From positions 806,001 through 870,000 of the forward strand of contig NZ_SLWR01000001.1 in the NCBI RefSeq assembly GCF_004345665.1: a stretch of 64,000 nt of DNA. Direction: 5' to 3'. Of the stretch, positions 41,338-50,297 are shown one piece after another. Positions within the stretch are counted from its first letter, which is position 1; each line of letters opens with the position of its first letter. Position numbers and translations under genes: made by a program. Source of the stretch: Kribbella antiqua. GTDB taxonomy: Bacteria > Actinomycetota > Actinomycetes > Propionibacteriales > Kribbellaceae. Below the pieces are notes generated by a model, which saw nothing but the letters and a program-made list of their open reading frames with translations, made no database searches and had not been told where the DNA came from.

Positions 41338-41367
41338 TCAACACAATGTTGTCAACATCGTGTTGAA
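41337..41367. promoter_or_regulatory. 31-bp palindrome between the HTH gene and the PEP-utilising gene
   Basis: The left arm TTCAACACAATGTTG (41337-41351) mirrors the right arm CAACATCGTGTTGAA (41353-41367) around the central T at 41352, with a single mismatch. It spans the region between the two start codons (41337 minus, 41378 plus) and is AT-richer than its surroundings. A bound dimer would cover both promoters or both starts. Confidence 0.75.
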
Positions 41368-41377
41368 AGGATGCTCG

Positions 41378-42616
41378 TTGATCGTCAGCCTCTCCGACGC
41401 CACTCCGCAGCAGGCCGGCGGGAAGGCCGCCGTACTCGGTCAGCTCATCCGCGCTGGATTCCCAGTTCCACCGGGCTTCGTCGTACCTGTCGACGTGTAC
41501 CGGGCGGTGACGAGCGGCTTGAGCCTTCGCGGGCTTGGGCCGGACGACGTACGTCGGTTGATCGCCTCGCAGCCCTTGCCGTCGGGCCTGCTGGACGAGC
41601 TGGCGGATGCTATGACGCAGATCGGCGAGAACATGGTCGCCGTACGCTCGTCAGGGTCGAACGAGGACACGGCGGTCGCATCGGCCGCCGGACTGCACGA
41701 CTCCTTCCTGGGCGTCACCGGAGCGGCAGCAGTCGCCGAACGGCTGCCGGCCGTCTGGGCGTCGATGTGGACACCCCGTGCGGTCGCGTACCGCACGCCC
41801 AGCGACGCATCACCCGAGATGGCCGTGATCGTCCAGCGCCACATCAACGCCGACGTCGCCGGAGTGCTCTTCACCGGTGAGCCCAGGACCGTGATCGAGG
41901 CCTCCTGGGGGCTGGGCGAATCCGTCGTCCGCGGGTTGGTAACGCCCGACAACTTCACCGTGACCCGGCACGACGTGCTCGAACGCCGTACCGGGGACAA
42001 ACAGACACGCATCGACGGGACTGTCACCTCCCAAGTACGAGCGGACGACCGCGGACGGCTGTGCCTCGACGATCGGCAGCTCCTGCGACTGGCGCAGCTC
42101 GGCCACGAGGTCGCGGAGAGCTTGGGTGGCCCGCAGGACATCGAGTTCGCTGTTGAGAACGATCAGGTCTGGCTGCTCCAGGCCCGCCCGATCACCGCTT
42201 CTCTGCCAACCGCAGCCCACACCGGCACCTCAGCCAGCCTGCGCGGGACCGCCGCGAGCCTGCGCGGGACTGCCGCGAGCCTGCGCGGGGCCGCGGGGAG
42301 TCTGCGCGGGACCGCCGGAAGCCCGGGCGTCGCAGAAGGCGCGGCCCGGGTGGTCCGCGGGCCCGAGGACTTCAACCGGATCGGGCCAGGCGACATCCTC
42401 GTCTGCCGGTTCACCGACCCGGCCTGGACACCGCTGTTCGGCGTCGTCGCCGGAGTGGTCACCGAGACCGGTGGCCTGCTCTCCCACGCCGCGATCGTGG
42501 CCCGCGAGCACCGCATCCCCGCTGTACTCGGGGTCCCCAACGCGATGACCACGCTTCACGACGGCCAGGCCGTAACCCTCGACGGCAACACCGGCACCGT
42601 CCAGGCGATCAGCTGA
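41378..42616 (+). CDS. Minimal PEP-utilising phosphotransferase (ATP-grasp plus His domain)
   Basis: This 412-residue protein combines the PPDK/PEP-synthase N-terminal ATP-binding domain (GGKAAVLGQLIRAGFPVPPG, then VAVRSSGSNEDTAVASAAGL and QRHINADVAGVLFT) with the swivelling phosphohistidine domain (ETGGLLSHAAIVAREHRIPA). Rifampin phosphotransferase and PEP synthase have a large substrate domain between or after these; here that is replaced by a short linker of four 7-residue repeats. The start is taken as TTG 41378, seven bases after AAAGGA; GTG 41360 is an alternative but lies in the palindrome. The substrate is unknown. Confidence 0.8.
   Translation: MIVSLSDATPQQAGGKAAVLGQLIRAGFPVPPGFVVPVDVYRAVTSGLSLRGLGPDDVRRLIASQPLPSGLLDELADAMTQIGENMVAVRSSGSNEDTAVASAAGLHDSFLGVTGAAAVAERLPAVWASMWTPRAVAYRTPSDASPEMAVIVQRHINADVAGVLFTGEPRTVIEASWGLGESVVRGLVTPDNFTVTRHDVLERRTGDKQTRIDGTVTSQVRADDRGRLCLDDRQLLRLAQLGHEVAESLGGPQDIEFAVENDQVWLLQARPITASLPTAAHTGTSASLRGTAASLRGTAASLRGAAGSLRGTAGSPGVAEGAARVVRGPEDFNRIGPGDILVCRFTDPAWTPLFGVVAGVVTETGGLLSHAAIVAREHRIPAVLGVPNAMTTLHDGQAVTLDGNTGTVQAIS
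42233..42316 (+). repeat. Four 21-bp in-frame tandem repeats in the PEP-utilising gene
   Basis: Four units of 21 bases encode ASLRGTA, ASLRGTA, ASLRGAA and GSLRGTA. The units differ at only a few bases. They lie between the ATP-grasp and His domains, where they would form a flexible linker. Recent unit expansion is likely. Confidence 0.85.
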
Positions 42617-43463
42617 CCCGGGGTGGGCCGGCTTTGAGGCGGCGTTCGGCAGCGGGGCGGACGGTGGCGGGGTCCATCGAGGACCAGTCGGCATCGATCC
42701 ACCAGGTGGCGCCGGCATCGGCCCAAGGGCGGACTGTGTCGGCGGCTGCCGGGTCGTCAGCGGCGGTCGTGCCTTCGGCAACAACGTCGTACCCGTCCAT
42801 GGTCAGGCCGTTGGCGGCGCGCTCCTGCCGGATCCAGGCGACACCCTCGGCCAGCAGCTCGGGCGTCCACTCCCCCGGCTGTTCACCAATCGGTGCGTAG
42901 TTCGGCAGCCAGCCGTCCTGCAGCGCGGCCCGGCGCATGGACTTCGGCCGTGGCCACGCGCCGACGACCCAGGTCGGGATCCGCGGCTGCTGAACCGGTG
43001 GCGGCGGCGCGGGCGGCATGAGTTCGGCGACTTTCTTCGATCGGTAGTGCCTGCCGGCGAACTCGAACGGCTGATCGCGCCACAACTGCTGCAGCATCGC
43101 CAGCGACTCGTCCATCAACTCGGCCCGCACCTTGCGTCCCGGGTCGTCCTCGAACAACCAGAACCGCTCCTCGCCCGCGACCCCGAGCCCCACTGCCAGC
43201 GTCACCCGGCCGTTGCTCAGGTTGTCCACCGTCGAGGTCTGCCCCGCGACGTCCCACGGTTTCCGCCGCGGCAACGGCGTCAGCATCGTGCCGAGCCGGA
43301 TCCGCTCGGTCGTCATCGCCGCCGCGGCCAGCATCGCCCAGGCGTCGATCCCCCAGATCGACTCCCACACGAAGAACCCGTCCCACCCGTGCTCCTCGGC
43401 CATCGCCGCCAGCTCCGCGGCCGCCCGGGCATCGCCATACGCCATCACAAATCCGTATTTCAT
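42609..43463 (-). CDS. LLM-class F420/flavin-dependent oxidoreductase
   Basis: This 284-residue TIM-barrel protein belongs to the luciferase-like monooxygenase group. It opens MKYGFVMAYGDARAAAELAA, has WDGFFVWESIWGIDAW and the LGTMLTPLPRRKPWDVAGQ segment, and ends with ERRLKAGPPRVS. Actinobacterial members of this type often use F420. It converges with the PEP-utilising gene (8 bases of overlap) and is divergent from the SARP regulator, with 66 bases between. Confidence 0.88.
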   Translation of the reverse strand: MKYGFVMAYGDARAAAELAAMAEEHGWDGFFVWESIWGIDAWAMLAAAAMTTERIRLGTMLTPLPRRKPWDVAGQTSTVDNLSNGRVTLAVGLGVAGEERFWLFEDDPGRKVRAELMDESLAMLQQLWRDQPFEFAGRHYRSKKVAELMPPAPPPPVQQPRIPTWVVGAWPRPKSMRRAALQDGWLPNYAPIGEQPGEWTPELLAEGVAWIRQERAANGLTMDGYDVVAEGTTAADDPAAADTVRPWADAGATWWIDADWSSMDPATVRPAAERRLKAGPPRVS

Positions 43464-43529
43464 GAATCGACCGTAGGACGGCCCACCGACAATCTCGGGG
43501 CGGCCGGGGTGCCGTGGGAGAATCGGCGG

Positions 43530-46500
43530 GTGCAGATCGGGATGCTTGGGTCATTCGAAGTTCGTACGGCCGACGGCATCGTGGCCGACGTGCCGGGCGC
43601 CCGGCTGCGCGCACTGCTGATCGCCCTGGCCCTCGAACCAGGCCGCATCGTCTCGAAGGCGACGCTGATCGACTGGATCTGGGGTGAGAACCCGCCGGCC
43701 GACGCGGCGAATGCCCTGCAGCGCTTGGCTTCCCGGCTGCGGAAGGCGCTGCCCGGAGGGTTGATCGAGGGTCTGACGGGCGGCTACCGGCTGACGGTGA
43801 GCACCGACGACGTCGACGCACTGCGCTTCGAGCGCCTGCTCGCGAAGGCCCGCCAGGAGGAGGGGTCCGGGCGGCTCCGGCTGTTGCGCGAAGCTCTCGG
43901 GTTGTGGCGCGGCGCGGCGATGCAGGACGTCGGGTTGGAGGACAGCGAAGCGTTCGACTCGGCGGTGACGCGGCTCGAAGGGCTGCGCCTGACGGCGATG
44001 GAGGATCGGTTCGAGGCAGAGGTCAGCCTTGGCCACAGCGCGGACGTGGTCGCCGAACTGAACGACGCGGTGACCGCGCATCCGCTGCGTGAGCCGCTGG
44101 TGGCCGCGCTGATGCGAGCCCTGGTGGCAGCGGGCCGCGGCTCCGAAGCCCTGCTCGTCTACGAGCGCACGAGAGAGGCCCTGGCCGACGCGCTGGGTGT
44201 CGACCCCTCGCCGGAGTTGTCGGCCCTGCACGTCGCGCTGCTGCGAGGCGAGTTGGGGCAGCGGGACGAGAACCGGAAGACCAACGTGCGTGCCGAGCTC
44301 ACGAGTTTCGTCGGCCGGGACGCTGATGTCGCCGTGGTCCGCGAGCTGATCGCGGAGCATCGGCTGACCACCCTGGTCGGGCCGGGCGGCTCGGGCAAGA
44401 CCAGGCTGGCCACGGAAACCGCGCGTACGCTCCTCGGCGACCTGCCGGACGGGGTGTGGTTGGTGGAGCTCGCCGCCATCGGCGCCGACGGTGATGTCGC
44501 ACAGGCAACGCTCACCGGGCTCGGGCTGCGGGATGCGCTGCTCGGGGCGGGACCGAGCGCTGACCTGACGGACGGGCTCGTTGCCGCGATCCGCGAGCGG
44601 GAGGCGCTACTGATCCTCGACAACTGTGAGCACGTGATCGAGGCCGCGGCGAAGTTCGCCGATCGAGTGCTCGGAGAGTGCCGGCGGCTGCGGATCCTGG
44701 CAACGAGTCGGGAACCGCTCGGCATCACCGGTGAGGCATTGTGGCTGGTCGAGCCGCTGGCCCTGCCGGCGGACGCCAGCCCCGACGAGATCGCATCGTC
44801 TCCAGCCGTCCGGTTGCTGCGGGACCGGGCGGGTGCGGTGCGCAGGGATCTCGGGTCCGGGGACCTGACCTTGTCGACGATGGCCCGCGTGTGCCGGGCG
44901 CTGGACGGGATGCCACTGGCGATCGAACTGGCCGCGGCCAGGTTGCGCACGATGTCCATCGATCAACTGGCCAACCGGCTCGATGACCGGTTCCGCCTAC
45001 TGACCAGCGGAAGCCGTACGGCGTTACCGCGGCACAAGACGCTGCGCGCGATGGTCGACTGGAGCTGGGAGTTGCTCAGCGACGCCGAGCGGACAGTGCT
45101 GCGCAGGCTGTCGGTGTTCTCGGGCGGGGCCAGCCTGGAGGCGGCCGAGCGGATCTGCGTCGATGCCGAGGTCCAGCCGGACGACGTACTCGAATTGCTC
45201 ACCTCACTGGCCGAGAAGTCGCTGCTGGTTGCCGAGGGCAATGATGCTCCGCGCTACCGGATGCTCGGCACGATCAAGGAGTACGCCGCCCAGCGGCTGG
45301 CGGAGGCGGGTGAGTCGGAGCAGGCCCGCCAAGCGCATCTCGCCTACTTCACCGATCTCGCCGAGACGGCGGAACCGCATCTTCGCCGCGCCGAGCAACT
45401 GGAATGGCTCGCCGTCCTCGAGGCCGACCGTGACAACATCGGCGCCGCGATGCGCGGGGCGATCGCTGCCGGTGAGGCGCAGGCTGCGATGCGGCTTGCG
45501 GCAGGCGCCGGCTGGTACTGGTGGCTCGGCGGGCGCCGATCCGAAGGCATCGAGCTTATGATCGCGGCCACCAACATCCCCGGCGAGGTGACCGACGACG
45601 TCCGCGCGATGACGTACGCGCTGGTGGTGCTCTTCGTGACGTCTGGGCACGGCGGGGAACACCAGGGCGTGGATTGGATCCACAAGGCGTATCAGTTCAA
45701 CCAGCAAAGTGAGCACCGCAACCCGTTGCTGGATTTGGTCACCCCGCTGGAACGCATGCTGGACGCTCCGGAGGCCGTCGTACCCGCGTTCGAGGCGTTG
45801 CTGGACAGCGAAGACCCCTGGGTGCGCGCCCTGGCGCGGTGGCAGGCCGGCAAGATGCGGCTCATGCTCGGCCAGGGCGTCCGCGAGGCAGAGGCCAAGA
45901 TGGAGCAGGCGCTCGCCGAGTTCCGGGCGCTCGGCGAGCGGTTCGGGATTTCGATCGCCCTGTCCGAGCTGGCGGAGCAGCTCGCCAAGCGCGGCGAATT
46001 CGCCGGTGCGTGCGATCTCTATGATCAGGCGGTCGCGGTCATCACAGAGGTCGGTGCCACCGAGGATGTCATCCGGTGCCGGACCCGCCAGGCCCTGATC
46101 TATTGGCTGAACGGCGATCAGAACGCTAGCGCCGCCGCCATCGCCGAGGCCGAGCATTGTGCCGAAGAGGTCACCTGGCCCTATGCGCTGGTCGAGCTGG
46201 CGCAAGCCAAGGTGGCACTCGCACGGTGGGGCGGCAAGGCCGAAGAGGCCCGCCACCAACTCGACGTCGCGACCACGCTGCTCGGCGACGAGGCCGAGTT
46301 GCCACATGTCCGCGCGATACTTCGCGACATACTCGGCTATCTTGCGGACGATCTCAGTGACGCCCGTGCCCATCGCGTTGCGGCCTGGCAGGCTGCGTCC
46401 GAGGCGGGACAGGCTCTCCTGATCGCCCAGATCATCGTCGGCGTCGCGGACTTGGCGGTTCGCCTCGACCAGTACGAACAAGCGGCTCGGCTGCTCGCCG

Positions 46501-46664
46501 CCAGCGTCGCCGTACGTGGACAAATGGATCGATCCTTGCCGGATGCGGCCAGGATCGAGCAGGCGGCACGGCATCACCTCGGCGAAGAACGGTTCGCCGA
46601 GGTGACGCAGGAGGGTGAACAGACGAGCTGGGCTCAGCTGGTCGAAGCCACGCTCGCTTCCTGA
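43530..46664 (+). CDS. SARP-NB-ARC-TPR transcriptional regulator (AfsR-type)
   Basis: This 1044-residue protein has an N-terminal OmpR-like winged helix and bacterial transcriptional activation domain (MLGSFEVRTADGIVADVPGA to SPELSALHVALLRGEL, about residues 4-245). A STAND ATPase follows (Walker A GPGGSGKTRLA, Walker B LLILDNCEHV, GMPLAIELAAARLRTM), then C-terminal helical repeats. The GTG at 43530 has GGGAG upstream. AfsR-type proteins switch on secondary metabolism or exporters; the nearest candidates are the divergent LLM oxidoreductase and the convergent ABC-2 exporter. Confidence 0.93.
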   Translation: MQIGMLGSFEVRTADGIVADVPGARLRALLIALALEPGRIVSKATLIDWIWGENPPADAANALQRLASRLRKALPGGLIEGLTGGYRLTVSTDDVDALRFERLLAKARQEEGSGRLRLLREALGLWRGAAMQDVGLEDSEAFDSAVTRLEGLRLTAMEDRFEAEVSLGHSADVVAELNDAVTAHPLREPLVAALMRALVAAGRGSEALLVYERTREALADALGVDPSPELSALHVALLRGELGQRDENRKTNVRAELTSFVGRDADVAVVRELIAEHRLTTLVGPGGSGKTRLATETARTLLGDLPDGVWLVELAAIGADGDVAQATLTGLGLRDALLGAGPSADLTDGLVAAIREREALLILDNCEHVIEAAAKFADRVLGECRRLRILATSREPLGITGEALWLVEPLALPADASPDEIASSPAVRLLRDRAGAVRRDLGSGDLTLSTMARVCRALDGMPLAIELAAARLRTMSIDQLANRLDDRFRLLTSGSRTALPRHKTLRAMVDWSWELLSDAERTVLRRLSVFSGGASLEAAERICVDAEVQPDDVLELLTSLAEKSLLVAEGNDAPRYRMLGTIKEYAAQRLAEAGESEQARQAHLAYFTDLAETAEPHLRRAEQLEWLAVLEADRDNIGAAMRGAIAAGEAQAAMRLAAGAGWYWWLGGRRSEGIELMIAATNIPGEVTDDVRAMTYALVVLFVTSGHGGEHQGVDWIHKAYQFNQQSEHRNPLLDLVTPLERMLDAPEAVVPAFEALLDSEDPWVRALARWQAGKMRLMLGQGVREAEAKMEQALAEFRALGERFGISIALSELAEQLAKRGEFAGACDLYDQAVAVITEVGATEDVIRCRTRQALIYWLNGDQNASAAAIAEAEHCAEEVTWPYALVELAQAKVALARWGGKAEEARHQLDVATTLLGDEAELPHVRAILRDILGYLADDLSDARAHRVAAWQAASEAGQALLIAQIIVGVADLAVRLDQYEQAARLLAASVAVRGQMDRSLPDAARIEQAARHHLGEERFAEVTQEGEQTSWAQLVEATLAS

Positions 46665-47113
46665 ATGCTGATGTCGCCGGAGCCCTTGATATCGGCGGGT
46701 CCGGAGATGTGGCGGATGGCGACCTCACCGGCGGAGACGTTCGCGTCCAGGGACTCGATCCGATCCAGCTCGACCCGGCCCGATGCCAGGTGCAGCTCGC
46801 ACTCGCCGTATGAACCGTCAGCGCGGACATCCGAGTGCGCGAGGTACGCGACCAGGCTGGAGCCGGTGGGCAGGTCGATCGTGATGGCGACCGAACCGTG
46901 CTTGGCGCCGGCGACGGTCGTCTTGACCGATAGCTGCCCGCCGGCGAAGGCGACCTTGGTCTTGCTGGCCACCTTGACGTCCGACCGGCTCGCCGCGTTG
47001 ACGGGCTCGACCAGCACCACGGTGTCGGTCCGGTCGCTCGCGATGAGCCGGACCCGAGCGCCGGCGACCTGCACGGTGGCCGCGATCGGCCCTGGCGTTG
47101 CGAACGTAGGCAT
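46634..47113 (-). CDS. DUF4097-like protein, C-terminally shortened
   Basis: This 159-residue protein starts with the family N-terminus (MPTFATPGPIAATVQVAGAR, SDRTDTVVLVEP) and the SVAITIDLPTGSSLVA strand region of beta-helical DUF4097-type proteins. As I recall, full-length relatives have roughly 270 residues; here the frame stops after about half of the repeats, where it overlaps the SARP gene by 31 bases. The ATG at 47113 follows a strong GGGGGAG. It is downstream of the ABC-2 exporter genes. Confidence 0.75.
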   Translation of the reverse strand: MPTFATPGPIAATVQVAGARVRLIASDRTDTVVLVEPVNAASRSDVKVASKTKVAFAGGQLSVKTTVAGAKHGSVAITIDLPTGSSLVAYLAHSDVRADGSYGECELHLASGRVELDRIESLDANVSAGEVAIRHISGPADIKGSGDISIQEASVASTS

Positions 47114-47138
47114 GACAACTCCCCCTTCGATCTGTTGG

Positions 47139-47882
47139 TCAGGCCCGCTTCTTGAAGGTCGAGAGCGACCACACATAGCCGACCACGGCGATCCCGACGC
47201 ACCAGACGACGGCCTGGATCGCGCTGCTCGTGGACGTGTCACCGGGCAGCAGCAGCCCGCGCAAGGTTTCGATGATCGGAGTGAAGGGCTGGTACTGCGC
47301 GAATTGCCGTACACCGGCCGCCATCGTGTCGGCCGGCACGATCGCACTGCTCAGGAACGGCAGCATGATCAGCGGTACGCAGGCCATCCCCGCCGATTCC
47401 GGAGTCTTCGCGAACAGTCCCAGGGCGACCGTGATCCAGGCGGTCGCGAGACTGACCAGCACCAGGAGACCGATCGCACCGAGCCATTCGGGGAAACTCG
47501 CCGTCGGCCGGAATCCCGCCGCGAACGCCACCGCGATGATGGCCGCGATCGCGATCAGGGTGCGGAGGACGGTCTCGGCGACATGGGCGTTCAGGACGGC
47601 ACTGCGGGAGATGTCCATCACCTTGAACCGGTTGATGATCCCCTTCGTCATGTCGGAGTTCACCGCCGTCGCGGTCGCGCTCAACCCGTAGCAGATCGCC
47701 ATGATGATCATGCCCGGCGTCGCGTAGTCGATGTACTTGACGCCGACATCGAACGCGCCACCGATCACGAAGACGAACATCAGCAGCAGCACGATCGGGA
47801 ACAGGACCGCGTTGAACACGGTGATCGGGTTCCGGACCGTGTGCTTGAAGTTGCGACGCAGCATCGTCGTCGAGTCGCTCAT
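47139..47882 (-). CDS. ABC-2-type exporter permease (DrrB-like)
   Basis: This 247-residue membrane protein has six predicted helices and the ABC-2 pattern MLRRNFKHTVRNPITVFNAV, then GIINRFKVMDISRSAVL. It is of the daunorubicin-resistance DrrB type. Its ATG at 47882 abuts the stop of the ATPase gene, giving a two-component exporter. Confidence 0.92.
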   Translation of the reverse strand: MSDSTTMLRRNFKHTVRNPITVFNAVLFPIVLLLMFVFVIGGAFDVGVKYIDYATPGMIIMAICYGLSATATAVNSDMTKGIINRFKVMDISRSAVLNAHVAETVLRTLIAIAAIIAVAFAAGFRPTASFPEWLGAIGLLVLVSLATAWITVALGLFAKTPESAGMACVPLIMLPFLSSAIVPADTMAAGVRQFAQYQPFTPIIETLRGLLLPGDTSTSSAIQAVVWCVGIAVVGYVWSLSTFKKRA

Positions 47883-48826
47883 TATGCTTCCACCTTCGTG
47901 CTGGTACGGCCGGTCAGGGCAAGGAAGACGTCATCGAGGTCCGGGGTGTGCACCGAGAACTCGTCGACGTCAATCGAATGGGCATCGAGCTGGTCCAGCA
48001 AGGAGCGCACCGATTTCGCCCCACCATCGCTGGGAACGTGCAGGATCAGGTCGTCCTCGGCGTCCCGCGTGGCGTCGGGCAGGACCCGCAACGCGGCATC
48101 GAACTCGGCGACCTCGGTGAAGCGGAACCGGACATGACTGCCGGGGATCTGCCGCTTGAGCTCTGCGGGAGTGCCCTCGGCGACCAGCTTCCCCTGGTCG
48201 AGCACCGCGATCTTGTCCGCGAGCCGGTCGGCTTCGTCCAGGTACTGCGTGGTCAGGAAGATGGTGGTGCCCTCGGCCACCAGTTGGCGGATGATGTCCC
48301 ACATCGTGCGGCGGCTGCGCGGGTCCAATCCCGTCGTCGGCTCGTCCAGGAAGATGATCTTGGGCTTGCCGACCAGGGTCATCGCCAGGTCCAGCTTGCG
48401 GCGCATACCACCGGAGTACGTCGTCGACAGCTTCTGCGCCGACTCCGTCAGGTCGAACTGCTCCAGCAAGTCCCCGATGATCCGCCTGCTCTGGCCGGAG
48501 TCCAGGCCCTTGAGGTCTGCCATCAACTGGAGGTTCTCCTGGCCGGTCAGCAGCTCGTCCACCGCGGCGAACTGGCCGGTGACGCCGATCGCCGCGCGTA
48601 CGGCCTTGGTCTCGGTCGCCACATCGTGGCCGGCGACGCGGATCGTGCCGGCGTCGGCCTTCATCAACGTGGTCAGCACGTTGACCGTCGTCGTCTTGCC
48701 CGCACCGTTCGGTCCGAGCAGCGAGAAGACCGTGCCCGCGGCGACCTCGAGATCGAGGCCGTCGAGGACGACCTTGTCCTTGTATGCCTTCCGCAGCCCG
48801 GAAGCCGTGATCGCTGAACTAGTCAT
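47882..48826 (-). CDS. ABC exporter ATPase (DrrA-like)
   Basis: This 314-residue ATPase has Walker A GPNGAGKTTTVNVL, signature YSGGMRRKLD, Walker B IIFLDEPTTGLD and the C-terminal DrrA extension ending SVHTPDLDDVFLALTGR. DrrAB-type pumps export drugs or secondary metabolites; the substrate is unknown. The ATG at 48826 opens MTSSAITASGLRKAY. It lies downstream of truB on the same strand, 75 bases away. Confidence 0.93.
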   Translation of the reverse strand: MTSSAITASGLRKAYKDKVVLDGLDLEVAAGTVFSLLGPNGAGKTTTVNVLTTLMKADAGTIRVAGHDVATETKAVRAAIGVTGQFAAVDELLTGQENLQLMADLKGLDSGQSRRIIGDLLEQFDLTESAQKLSTTYSGGMRRKLDLAMTLVGKPKIIFLDEPTTGLDPRSRRTMWDIIRQLVAEGTTIFLTTQYLDEADRLADKIAVLDQGKLVAEGTPAELKRQIPGSHVRFRFTEVAEFDAALRVLPDATRDAEDDLILHVPSDGGAKSVRSLLDQLDAHSIDVDEFSVHTPDLDDVFLALTGRTSTKVEA

Positions 48827-48900
48827 GCGATGAGCTTCGGCGCCCGCCCCGCCACCCACCTGACACGCCGCTGACACGGCGGCTGACATGCTGACAGACG

Positions 48901-49794
48901 TCAGCTGACGAACACAGCGGTGGGTTTCGCGACCGGGCCGTGGGGCTCGTAGAGGGCCAGGAAGGTGCCGGTCGGGTCGAACATCGCGGTCTGCCCAGCC
49001 GCCAGTTTGAGGCCGGACAGTGGGCGGCCGGTCCGGATGGCCGCGGCTTGGTCGGCGTCGGCGTCGTACCGCGGGAAGGTGTCCGCGGCGACCTCGGCGA
49101 TCGGGAGCCAGGCGAAGTCCGACGCCAGCGACTCCAAGCTGTGCGCGACCGACAGGTCGAAGGCGCCGACGCGCGTACGGCGAAGTGCGGTGAGGTGACC
49201 GCCCACGCCCAGTTCAGCGCCCAGGTCGCGAGCCAGCGCACGGATGTACGTCCCGCTGGAGCAGTCGACCGACACGTCGACGTCGATCCAGTCGGCCGAC
49301 GACCGTACGTCGAGGATGTCGTACCGCGAGACCGTCACCGCGCGGGCCTTCAGCGCGACCTCCTCGCCGGCCCGGACGCGTTCGTACGCGCGCCGTCCGT
49401 CGACCTTGATCGCGGACACCTTAGACGGCACCTGCGAGATCTCGCCCCGGAAACCCGCCACCGAGGCCTCGATGGCCTCGGCGGTGACACCCTCGACCGG
49501 CGCCGTGGACACGACCGATCCTTCGGCGTCGTCCGTGGTCGTCGTCGCGCCGAGCCGGATCGTCGCGTCGTACGACTTGTCGGCGAGCTGGAGGTGGCCC
49601 AGCAGCCGGGTCGCGCGATTGAGCCCTACCACCAGGACCCCCGTGGCCATCGGGTCGAGGGTGCCGGCGTGGCCGACCTTGCGGGTGCCGGCCAGCCGGC
49701 GGATCCGGGCCACGACGGTGTGCGAGGTCATCCCCGCCGGCTTGTCGACGACCACGATGCCGTCGGACGACGAGGTGAAGTCGGTACCGGTCAC
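48901..49794 (-). CDS. truB: tRNA pseudouridine(55) synthase
   Basis: This 297-residue enzyme makes pseudouridine 55 in the T-loop of tRNAs. The catalytic motif GHAGTLDPMATGVLVV holds the nucleophilic Asp. VDKPAGMTSHTVV, KSYDATIRLG and SGTYIRALARDLG are the other family blocks. It overlaps the rbfA stop by 4 bases. A DHH phosphoesterase gene that often lies between rbfA and truB is absent. Confidence 0.97.
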   Translation of the reverse strand: MTGTDFTSSSDGIVVVDKPAGMTSHTVVARIRRLAGTRKVGHAGTLDPMATGVLVVGLNRATRLLGHLQLADKSYDATIRLGATTTTDDAEGSVVSTAPVEGVTAEAIEASVAGFRGEISQVPSKVSAIKVDGRRAYERVRAGEEVALKARAVTVSRYDILDVRSSADWIDVDVSVDCSSGTYIRALARDLGAELGVGGHLTALRRTRVGAFDLSVAHSLESLASDFAWLPIAEVAADTFPRYDADADQAAAIRTGRPLSGLKLAAGQTAMFDPTGTFLALYEPHGPVAKPTAVFVS

Positions 49795-50231
49795 TCGGCC
49801 GGCTCGTCCTCGTCGTCGGGCTTGTGCTTGTACGGGTCCGCGTCACCGGCCGGCTTGGCGCCCGCAGCGGCCTTGGCCACCTCGGCGTCGGCCGTCCGGG
49901 CCTTGGCCAGCAGGTCCTCGATGTGACCGGCGCTCTCCGGTACGGCGTCCAGGAAGAACGCCACGCTCGGCGAATGCCGGAGGCCGAGTGCCTTGCCGAC
50001 CTCGCTACGGATCAGCCCGCGGGCCGACTCGAGCGCGGCCGCCGTCGAGGCGCGTGCCTGCTCGTCGCCGTACACCGTGTAGAAGACGCTGGCCTCGCGC
50101 AGGTCGCCGGTCAGCCGGGCGTCGGTCACGGTGACGAAGCCGAGCCGCGGGTCCTTCACCCGGCGCTCGAGCAATTCGGCCACGAGTACCTGGATCCGGT
50201 CGGCCAACTGCTTCGCCCTTGCTTCACCCAT
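49791..50231 (-). CDS. rbfA: Ribosome-binding factor A
   Basis: This 146-residue factor matures the 5' end of 16S rRNA. RAKQLADRIQVLVAELLERR and the KH-like FVTVTDARLTGDLREASVFY are characteristic. The C-terminal tail is charged and Lys/Glu/Ala rich. It is separated from infB by two strong hairpins, so its expression depends on read-through or its own promoter. Confidence 0.96.
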   Translation of the reverse strand: MGEARAKQLADRIQVLVAELLERRVKDPRLGFVTVTDARLTGDLREASVFYTVYGDEQARASTAAALESARGLIRSEVGKALGLRHSPSVAFFLDAVPESAGHIEDLLAKARTADAEVAKAAAGAKPAGDADPYKHKPDDEDEPAE

Positions 50232-50253
50232 CAGGGCTCACTCCCTCATTCAT

Positions 50254-50296
50254 GAGTAACGTCCGGAGAGACGACGCGCCTCTCCGGACGTTACTC
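50254..50296 (-). terminator. 17-bp hairpin after infB (distal)
   Basis: GAGTAACGTCCGGAGAG (50254-50270) and its perfect complement (50280-50296) form a 17-bp stem with a 9-base loop. It is the second of two hairpins after infB and lies 23 bases before the rbfA start. Confidence 0.8.
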
Positions 50297-50297
50297 C

